This document shows, one piece after another, positions 32,317 through 38,715 of a stretch of DNA of 38,715 bases. This DNA is from CAZZCN01 sp964652975 (GTDB taxonomy: Bacteria > Bacillota > Clostridia > Saccharofermentanales > UBA5734). Location of the stretch: the NCBI GenBank assembly GCA_964652975.1, contig CAZZCN010000021.1:1-38715 (forward strand). Reading direction: 5' to 3'. Position 1 is the stretch's first letter; the number at the start of each line of letters is the position of its first letter. A program made the translations under genes and the position numbers. The notes below the pieces were generated by a model that saw only the letters and a program-made list of their open reading frames with translations, searched no databases and was not told the DNA's origin.

Positions 32317-34314
32317 ATGAAAAAATTCAGTTTACAAACAGACATGACCCCTTGCGGCGACCAGCCGGAAGCGATAAAGAAACTAGTCAATGGTATCAAC
32401 AAAGGCTATGACTGCCAGACTCTTCTGGGTGTTACCGGCTCGGGCAAAACATATACCATGGCGAACGTTATTGAGAAGCTAAACCGTCCGACTTTAGTCA
32501 TGGCGCATAACAAGACTCTTGCAGGTCAACTTTGTGCTGAATTCAAGTCGTTTTTCCCTGATAACGCCGTCGAGTACTTCGTCAGCTATTATGACTATTA
32601 CCAGCCGGAGGCATACATTCCGTCTTCAGATACATATATTGAGAAGGACTCGGCAATCAACGAAGAAATCGACAGACTAAGGCATTCCGCGACATCAGCG
32701 CTTTTAGAACGGCGCGATGTCATAGTGGTAGCCAGCGTGTCCTGCATCTACGGCTTGGGCGATCCGATGGATTACAAAAACCTCATGGTGTCTCTGCGTC
32801 CCGGCATGGAGATCAACCGCGACCATCTGATACGCAAATTGATTGGTCAGCAGTATTCCAGGAACGATTTTGAGCTAAAAAGAGCAACATTCCGTGTAAA
32901 AGGCGACTGTCTGGATATCATACCGGCAGAAGCTGAAAATGCGATAATCAGAGTTTCTTTTTTTGGCGACGAAATCGAAAAAATATCTGAAATCGACCCG
33001 ATTACTGGCAAAACAAGGGGACACAGAAGTTATCTTTCAATTTTTCCGGCGTCACATTATGTGACAACACCTGAGAAAATGAGCCATGCTATTGTAAGCA
33101 TCGAAAATGAACTTGACCAGCAGCTTGATGCGCTCAAAAAAGAAGGCAAAATTCTTGAGGCTTACAGACTGGAGCAAAGAACCCTGTACGATCTCGACAT
33201 GCTTAAGGAGACAGGATTTTGCAAAGGAATAGAAAACTATTCAAGACACATTTCAGGACGTGAACCCGGTACCGCGCCGTTTACCCTTATTGACTTTTTC
33301 CCGAAGGATTACCTGCTTATAATAGATGAATCGCACGTGACCATTCCTCAGATCGGTGCAATGTACAATGGAGACAGGTCACGAAAGGACTCGCTGGTCA
33401 ATTACGGATTCCGCCTGCCGTCGGCATATGACAACAGACCGCTTATTTTTGAAGAGTTCGAACAACGCATGGGACAGACAACTTTTGTCAGTGCAACCCC
33501 GTCCAAATATGAGGCAAAACACACGAAACAGGTTGTCGAGCAGATAATAAGGCCTACCGGATTGATTGATCCCGAGATTTTCATAAAGCCGGTTGAAGGC
33601 CAGATTGAAGATTTGATCTACGAAATCAAGGAGACAACGAAAAGGGGCGAGAGATCGCTTGTCCTTACACTTACCAAGAAAATGGCCGAGGACCTTTCGC
33701 TTTTTTTCAAAGACGAAGGACTTCTGGTAAAATATTTGCACTCGGATATCGATACAGTCGAAAGGATGAAGATACTGAGGGAGCTTAGGCAGGGCAAATT
33801 CGATGTTCTGGTAGGAATCAATCTGCTGAGAGAGGGGTTGGACCTTCCGGAGGTGTCGCTTATTGCAATTCTTGACGCAGACAAGGAAGGCTTTTTGCGA
33901 TCGGTCACATCACTCATACAGATAGTCGGACGCGCAGCCAGAAACATAAACGGCAGAGTCATCATGTACGCCGACAGGGTTACCGACTCAATGCTCAACG
34001 CGGTCAAGGAAACGAACCGCAGAAGAGAGATACAGCAAAAGTACAATGAAGACCATAATATAACACCCCATTCGATCAAGAAAGAAATCCGCGGCGTAAT
34101 CGACACTTACGAAGAACTTAGCAAGGACGAAGAGCTGGGCGAGGACCTGCGGAAGATAATCAACGAAAACAAACTGGATGGAATCAGCACTGGTGCAAGG
34201 ATAAAACTTATCGCAAAGCTCGAAAAAGATATGAAACAGGCGGCCAAGGACTTGAATTTCGAACAGGCGGCACAACTTCGCGACTTGATGATTTCGCTTA
34301 AGATGAGTAAGTGA
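32317..34314 (+). CDS. uvrB: Excinuclease ABC subunit B
   Basis: A full-length 665-residue UvrB, the DNA damage-verifying helicase-like subunit of nucleotide excision repair. Walker A is GVTGSGKT (38-45); the DNA-clamping beta-hairpin lies in SYYDYYQPEAYIP; helicase motifs include IDESHVT, VSATPS and IVGRAARN. A C-terminal UVR motif that contacts UvrC is present (LEKDMKQAAKDLNFEQAAQLRD). TTGGGTGA precedes the ATG. uvrA, its frequent downstream neighbour, is absent; the uvrB stop is instead followed at once by a permease remnant. Confidence 0.97.
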   Translation: MKKFSLQTDMTPCGDQPEAIKKLVNGINKGYDCQTLLGVTGSGKTYTMANVIEKLNRPTLVMAHNKTLAGQLCAEFKSFFPDNAVEYFVSYYDYYQPEAYIPSSDTYIEKDSAINEEIDRLRHSATSALLERRDVIVVASVSCIYGLGDPMDYKNLMVSLRPGMEINRDHLIRKLIGQQYSRNDFELKRATFRVKGDCLDIIPAEAENAIIRVSFFGDEIEKISEIDPITGKTRGHRSYLSIFPASHYVTTPEKMSHAIVSIENELDQQLDALKKEGKILEAYRLEQRTLYDLDMLKETGFCKGIENYSRHISGREPGTAPFTLIDFFPKDYLLIIDESHVTIPQIGAMYNGDRSRKDSLVNYGFRLPSAYDNRPLIFEEFEQRMGQTTFVSATPSKYEAKHTKQVVEQIIRPTGLIDPEIFIKPVEGQIEDLIYEIKETTKRGERSLVLTLTKKMAEDLSLFFKDEGLLVKYLHSDIDTVERMKILRELRQGKFDVLVGINLLREGLDLPEVSLIAILDADKEGFLRSVTSLIQIVGRAARNINGRVIMYADRVTDSMLNAVKETNRRREIQQKYNEDHNITPHSIKKEIRGVIDTYEELSKDEELGEDLRKIINENKLDGISTGARIKLIAKLEKDMKQAAKDLNFEQAAQLRDLMISLKMSK

Positions 34315-34321
34315 TGATTTT

Positions 34322-34591
34322 TGCAAGCCGATTTTGTTGTTTGTCATGGTTTCCACTTTTTTAGGTGTATGGAATGATTTCATGGGACCATTGCTATATT
34401 TGAGGAGTGAAGAAAACTTTACCTTGTCAATAGGTGTTTACATGAAATACCTGGGAACCTTGACCCAGATTAATCTGCCAAACGAGCAAATGGCTACCGG
34501 AATTCTCATGCTTATACCACCGCTCATTATCTTTATCATTTTCCAAAAACAATTAATAAACGGAGTTGTTTTTAGCGGAATAAAAGGTTAA
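34322..34591 (+). pseudogene. 3' remnant of a CUT1-type sugar ABC transporter permease (MalG-like)
   Basis: About 90 residues match the end of MalG-type permeases: CKPIL, then FLGVWNDFMGPLLYL, TLSIGVYMKYL, IPPLIIFIIFQKQLINGV and the terminal GIKG. A full protein has about 280-300 residues, so the first two thirds, with the EAA loop, are missing. Homology begins about eight bases after the uvrB stop, and an upstream in-frame stop at 34304 rules out a longer version. There is no ribosome binding site at the first candidate start (TTG 34334). It is probably a dead remnant from a deletion or rearrangement. A chimeric assembly is the alternative, in which case the gene is intact elsewhere. Confidence 0.8.
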
Positions 34592-34650
34592 TATAAAAAA
34601 TTGAAAATAAGAGATTGAAAATAAATATAATATGAAAAGGAAAACAAATT

Positions 34651-36642
34651 ATGAATCTAATTGAAACAAAAGCAAAGTACATCTGGTCAAATGACAACAA
34701 GTCGAAAAATCAGCATATCGTATTCTACAAAAAGATCAATGTAAATCAAATACCCAATGAGGCAAAAGCAATTATTTCAGTTGATACGAAGTATTGGCTT
34801 TATATAAATGAAAAGCAGGTGGTGTTCGAGGGTGGGCTTTTCAGAGAGAGCAAACCGAATAGCGGGTATGCAGACATTGTTGACATTGCTCCTTTTATAC
34901 AGACCGGAGAGAATGTTATCGCTATTGACTGCTGGTATTATGGGAACGGGGGCAGAAACAATGTGGACTCTGAAACGCCATATCTGCTTTTTGAATGCGA
35001 AGACCTCGGTATAATCAGTGACAGCAGTTTTAAATATAGATACAATAAAGCCTTCTATCAAACAACCGGTTCAGAGGAACCTGCATATTTATACGGAGGG
35101 TATAACATCGGTTTTGATTCAAACAATGAAGTCGAAGATATCTATTGCCCTTATGATTATGAAAGTCTGGAAAATGCCGTCACATATGAGAATATCAACA
35201 ATTATGCCTTATATGAGAGAAAGATACCTTTAATTAAAAAATTCGAATATCAAAAGGGAAGTGTGGTATGTGAAGGCGACAAATACTTTATAAAATTGCC
35301 TTTCGCTATGCAGGCGCTGATAAAATTTAGTATTCGTGCAAAAAAAGGCACTGTATTAAACATTAAAACCGATCGATATGGCATTAATGGGGGACCCGGC
35401 GGTGAGAATGACATTTACAATGCTCACAGAATTGAATATGTCTGCAAGGATGGTGTGAATGAGTTTACTTCTAATTATTATCTGTTTGGAGAGGAGTTTA
35501 TTATAACAGCAAGTGACAAGGTGGATATTATTGAAATAGGATACATCGATACGGGTTATGACTGTGATATAGTTGGCAAATTTAATTGCTCGTGCGAAAT
35601 AACAAATAAACTGGTTGAAAAAGCTGCTCGCACACTCTATGTCTGTATGAGGGATAATTTTATGGACTGCCCTGACAGGGAAAGGGGGCAATGGATCGGC
35701 GATGTAGCGGTTCAGGTGCCGCAAGTGTTCTTTTTGCTTAGCGAAAGCGCAAAACCCCTTGTTAAAAAGACTATTTATGACTTTATTAATCTAAGAAAAG
35801 GCGATGTCCTGCTCGGGTGTGTCCCTGGAATCTGTTTTGCGGAGTTGCCTGCCCAAAGCCTTAATGCTATAGGTGAGTACGGGATTATTTCAACATATTA
35901 CAAATATACAAACGACCTGGATGTCGTTAAATTCTCGTTTGACCCGTGTGTAAAGTATTTAATGCTTTGGGAAATGGGCGACGACGGACTTGTAGTACAA
36001 AGAAAAGGCGATTGGAGCTGGTTTGACCATCTATACAATATTGACGATACCGTCTTGGAAAATGCATGGTATTACTCTGCTTTGAAATTTGCCCGAAAAT
36101 CAGCCGATCTGTTAGATAATCATGTGTATGATTCGTTCCTAAATGAAAGATTAGACCTGATCAAGCAAAATTTCAACGAAAAATTTTGGAATGGTGAATA
36201 CTATTCAAGCGGCAAGGTTGTAGATGACCGGGCAAATGCGATGGCGGTAATTGCAGGACTTTGCGAGCCTGAAAATTATCCAAGGGTTAGAAGCGTTCTT
36301 TTGAAAGTATTTAACGCAACTGTTTACATGGAAAACTATGTACTGGAGGCACTTTGTCTGATGGGATACATAAAGGATGCCTACAATCGTATGGTTTCAC
36401 GCTATTACAATCTTGCTGTAAATGAAAATTCAACCCTTTGGGAGGACTTTTTCATTCTCGGCACCAAAAACCACGCTTGGAGTGGCGCACCTGCAACCAT
36501 TGCATTTAAATACTTCATGGGCATTGATACCAATGATGGATTTAAAACCTATACAACCAATCCTGTAAAAGACATTTTTGACAGCATGAGCTGTGAATTT
36601 TATATTCAACAGCAGAAGATATGTCTTGAATATTCAAAGTAA
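34651..36642 (+). CDS. Alpha-L-rhamnosidase-like glycoside hydrolase (GH78-type)
   Basis: A 663-residue protein with N-terminal beta-sandwich domains (about 1-310) and a six-hairpin catalytic domain. The GH78 acid motif is seen as DCPDRERGQWIGD (339-351), with Glu344 the likely general acid; later WSWFDH and NALENAWYY-like segments (DDTVLENAWYYSALKFA) line the barrel. No signal peptide, so it acts in the cytoplasm on imported rhamnosides or similar sugars. The motif differs somewhat from standard GH78, so another sugar specificity is possible. AAAGGA precedes the ATG. It follows the permease remnant, suggesting both were part of one glycan uptake-and-cleavage locus. Confidence 0.85.
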   Translation: MNLIETKAKYIWSNDNKSKNQHIVFYKKINVNQIPNEAKAIISVDTKYWLYINEKQVVFEGGLFRESKPNSGYADIVDIAPFIQTGENVIAIDCWYYGNGGRNNVDSETPYLLFECEDLGIISDSSFKYRYNKAFYQTTGSEEPAYLYGGYNIGFDSNNEVEDIYCPYDYESLENAVTYENINNYALYERKIPLIKKFEYQKGSVVCEGDKYFIKLPFAMQALIKFSIRAKKGTVLNIKTDRYGINGGPGGENDIYNAHRIEYVCKDGVNEFTSNYYLFGEEFIITASDKVDIIEIGYIDTGYDCDIVGKFNCSCEITNKLVEKAARTLYVCMRDNFMDCPDRERGQWIGDVAVQVPQVFFLLSESAKPLVKKTIYDFINLRKGDVLLGCVPGICFAELPAQSLNAIGEYGIISTYYKYTNDLDVVKFSFDPCVKYLMLWEMGDDGLVVQRKGDWSWFDHLYNIDDTVLENAWYYSALKFARKSADLLDNHVYDSFLNERLDLIKQNFNEKFWNGEYYSSGKVVDDRANAMAVIAGLCEPENYPRVRSVLLKVFNATVYMENYVLEALCLMGYIKDAYNRMVSRYYNLAVNENSTLWEDFFILGTKNHAWSGAPATIAFKYFMGIDTNDGFKTYTTNPVKDIFDSMSCEFYIQQQKICLEYSK

Positions 36643-36659
36643 GTGTGATGTATGTGAGT

Positions 36660-36942
36660 AAAGATGAAAGTGAGTAAGCAGGTAAACAAGCAAGTAAATG
36701 AATAAACAAGTAAGTAAATAAATAAACAAGTAAGTAAATAAACAAGTAAGTAAATAAACAAGTAACTAGCCTGCTAACTGACTAACTGACTAACTGACTG
36801 ACTGACTAACTGACTGACTGACTGGTTGACTGACTGACTGACTGACTGGTTGACTAACTGACTAACTGACTAACTGACTAACTGACTGACTGGTTGACTG
36901 ACTAACTGACTGACTGGTTGACTGACTGACTAACTAACTAAA
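36660..36942. repeat. Tetranucleotide tandem-repeat tract
   Basis: The first part (about 36660-36769) is built of AAGT, AAAT and AAAC units, including a roughly 16-bp supra-unit repeated three times. The second part (36774-36941) is exactly 42 units of 4 bp: CTGA, CTAA and a CTGG-TTGA pair that recurs four times. The 4-bp register is kept across the junction, so the whole tract probably grew from one seed by slippage. Stops occur in every plus-strand frame, so it is non-coding. The rest of the 455 bp up to the next gene is AT-rich and featureless. Confidence 0.9.
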
Positions 36943-37097
36943 TTAGTAGGTAATTTAGCAAGTGAACAAAAAGTTGTTTTATTTACAAAACAAATAAATA
37001 TTGAATAAATGGATTGATTAGCTAATTGTAAAATGTTATTATTTCAATGATGAAAATAAGACTTTTCATGACAAACATTTTTACAAGGAGCTTAAAG

Positions 37098-38715
37098 ATG
37101 AAGACAGTTAAGGAATTATACGATTTATGGTCAACGGACTTGTTTTTTGACCAGGGGACAAGAGATGAACTGCTAGAGATAGCATCAGACGAGAAGGATA
37201 TCACCGAAAGGTTTTACAAGAATCTTGAATTCGGTACCGGAGGACTAAGGGGCTTTATCGGCGCTGGTACAAACCGGATGAATGTATATACGGTAGCATT
37301 GGCAACCGAAGGTTTTGCAAGGTACATTGACAGCCTTGACCTGGACCAAAAGGACCGTGTGGTTACTGTATCATATGACTCCAGAAGATTTTCAAAAGAG
37401 TTTGCAATGATAACCTCGTTGGTTTTTGCCACTCATGGAATCAAGGTATTTCTCTCAGACGAGTTAAGACCTACTCCGATGCTTTCTTATGCTGTAAGAC
37501 ATTTTAAAGCGATTGGCGGTGTGATGATTACAGCAAGTCACAACCCAGCCAAATACAACGGTTACAAGGCATACGGAAGTGATGGCGGACAGATGCCACC
37601 TGAAGCAGCTTCGGTCATATTGGATTCCATGGGTTCTATCGAGGACATTAGAACATTATCGTGGATTTCGGAGAAAGAAGCTTTTGACAAAGGGCTCATC
37701 ACTTACTTCGGGTCGGAATTTGACGATGACTACACCGCAATGCTTAAGAAACTTATAATCAACCAAAAGGCGATCGACGATAACAAGGACATGAAAATCG
37801 TTTTTACTCCTTTACATGGCGCCGGCAACAAGCCTGTCCGTAAGATATTGCGTGAGATTGGTTTCGAAAATGTTTATGTTGTTCCCGAGCAGGAAAAGCC
37901 GGATCCGAATTTTTCAACGGTGGAATTTCCTAATCCTGAAGAACGTTCTGCACTTAAGCTTGCTATTGAACTTGCAGGCAAAGAAGGCGCTGACCTTCTC
38001 GTAGCAACAGATCCCGACGGAGACAGAACAGGTCTTGCCGTTAAAGGCAAGGATGGCGAGTACATAATTTTGACAGGTAACCAGATTGGACTACTTTTAC
38101 TTGAATATATACTTAAGACAAAGAAAGAATCCGGAAGCCTTTCGGAAGCATCTTTTGCCATCACAACCATTGTTTCAACTAAATTGTCTCGTTTGATTGC
38201 TAAGGAATACGGCATCAAACTTTTCGAAGTGCTTACAGGATTTAAATTCATCGGCGAGGTCATCAAGGATTACGACGAAAACGGCGATATGAACTTCGAG
38301 TTTGGCTTTGAAGAAAGCTATGGATTCCTTGCCGGCAAGGATGTACGTGACAAGGATGCAATAGTCACTGTTATGCTCATCGCCGAAATGGCCGCATCCG
38401 CAAGAAGCGAGAACAAGAACCTGTATGACAAGCTTCTGGAACTTTTCGACCACTACGGCTACGCCGCCGAAAACACCGTTTCCATTATGCTTGAAGGCAA
38501 GGAAGGCATTGAGAAGATACAGAAGACAATGTCTCTCATAAGGAGCAAAAGCGAGTCAAACATCAACGGCATAGAAGTTGAAAGCGTATCGGATTATCTG
38601 GCTTCACGTAAAACCGATTTTGTTAAAAATGAAATCACAGTTTTAGAACTTGAGAAATCAGACGTGCTGCTGTTTGCCCTTGAAGGACTCGACTGGTTCT
38701 GCGTCAGACCTTCCG
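37098..38715 (+). CDS. Phosphoglucomutase/phosphomannomutase (3' partial)
   Basis: An open frame of 539 complete codons running off the window; the family's usual length is about 575. It interconverts glucose-1-phosphate and glucose-6-phosphate. Seen: FGTGGLRGFIGAG near the N-terminus, phosphoserine Ser147 in ITASHNPAKYNG, metal-binding DPDGDRTG, and sugar-binding GFEESYGFLAG. This architecture matches the Bacillus PgcA type of alpha-phosphoglucomutase more than GlmM. AAGGAG lies seven bases before the ATG. It follows the tandem-repeat tract, and with pgi and glmM it completes hexose-phosphate interconversion. Confidence 0.93.
   Translation, partial: MKTVKELYDLWSTDLFFDQGTRDELLEIASDEKDITERFYKNLEFGTGGLRGFIGAGTNRMNVYTVALATEGFARYIDSLDLDQKDRVVTVSYDSRRFSKEFAMITSLVFATHGIKVFLSDELRPTPMLSYAVRHFKAIGGVMITASHNPAKYNGYKAYGSDGGQMPPEAASVILDSMGSIEDIRTLSWISEKEAFDKGLITYFGSEFDDDYTAMLKKLIINQKAIDDNKDMKIVFTPLHGAGNKPVRKILREIGFENVYVVPEQEKPDPNFSTVEFPNPEERSALKLAIELAGKEGADLLVATDPDGDRTGLAVKGKDGEYIILTGNQIGLLLLEYILKTKKESGSLSEASFAITTIVSTKLSRLIAKEYGIKLFEVLTGFKFIGEVIKDYDENGDMNFEFGFEESYGFLAGKDVRDKDAIVTVMLIAEMAASARSENKNLYDKLLELFDHYGYAAENTVSIMLEGKEGIEKIQKTMSLIRSKSESNINGIEVESVSDYLASRKTDFVKNEITVLELEKSDVLLFALEGLDWFCVRPS

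Noticed and set aside
36542..36745. Minus-strand ORF rich in Leu, Tyr and Phe resembling a membrane peptide
   Set aside because: It is only the reverse reading of AAGT/AAAT repeats plus the end of the glycosidase gene, with no ribosome binding site.
36660..36942. Possible CRISPR array
   Set aside because: Units are 4 bp and contiguous, with no unique spacers and no cas genes.

Overview
The window reads as a draft scaffold from a low-GC, anaerobic Gram-positive bacterium, most likely a plant-polysaccharide-degrading member of the Clostridia. Reasons: an L27 with the Firmicutes N-terminal extension next to its Prp protease, an L21 leader, a DUF4364 protein, a CdaA/YbbR/GlmM locus, rubredoxin with a flavodiiron protein, and strong AGGAGG-type ribosome binding sites throughout. 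A run of exactly 100 N (29207-29306) marks a scaffold join.

Layout. (1) 1-7635, carbohydrate region: the end of a repeat-bearing, membrane-anchored surface protein, a six-hairpin glycosidase, an SGNH esterase, a sugar-phosphate isomerase/epimerase-type protein, and a convergent LacI-type regulator carrying an expanded 12-bp repeat. (2) 7758-10314: a SanA/YdcF-like membrane protein, dCMP deaminase and a Crp/Fnr-type regulator. (3) 10419-16030, purine salvage operon: xanthine phosphoribosyltransferase, BMP-family lipoprotein, double ATPase and two permeases. (4) 16162-22419, housekeeping: a one-piece CdaA-YbbR fusion, glmM, L21-Prp-L27 behind an L21 leader and a consensus promoter, obg and yhbY. 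(5) 22572-24000: rubredoxin and flavodiiron protein for oxygen/NO detoxification. (6) 24121-28678: DUF4364 protein, a B12-type radical SAM protein, a DUF4160/DUF2442 pair and pgi. (7) 29012-30289: a membrane-protein fragment and ilvE, separated by the gap. (8) 30635-31844: an ImmA/IrrE protease and XRE regulator pair. (9) 32317-38715: uvrB, abutted by the 3' remnant of a sugar ABC permease, a GH78-like glycosidase, a roughly 290-bp tetranucleotide-repeat tract, and a phosphoglucomutase that runs off the end.

Together the genes describe uptake and breakdown of plant glycans (glycosidases, esterase, epimerase, LacI) feeding sugar-phosphate interconversion (pgi, phosphoglucomutase, glmM). Cell-wall precursor supply is tied to c-di-AMP synthesis through cdaA-ybbR/glmM.

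The least ordinary signals are the CdaA-YbbR single-chain fusion, two copies of an intergenic palindromic element whose terminal arms differ in sequence but keep pairing, the 13-unit repeat inside the LacI sensor domain, the 42-unit 4-bp tract, and the severed permease directly behind uvrB. I found no tRNA, rRNA, CRISPR array or transposase.
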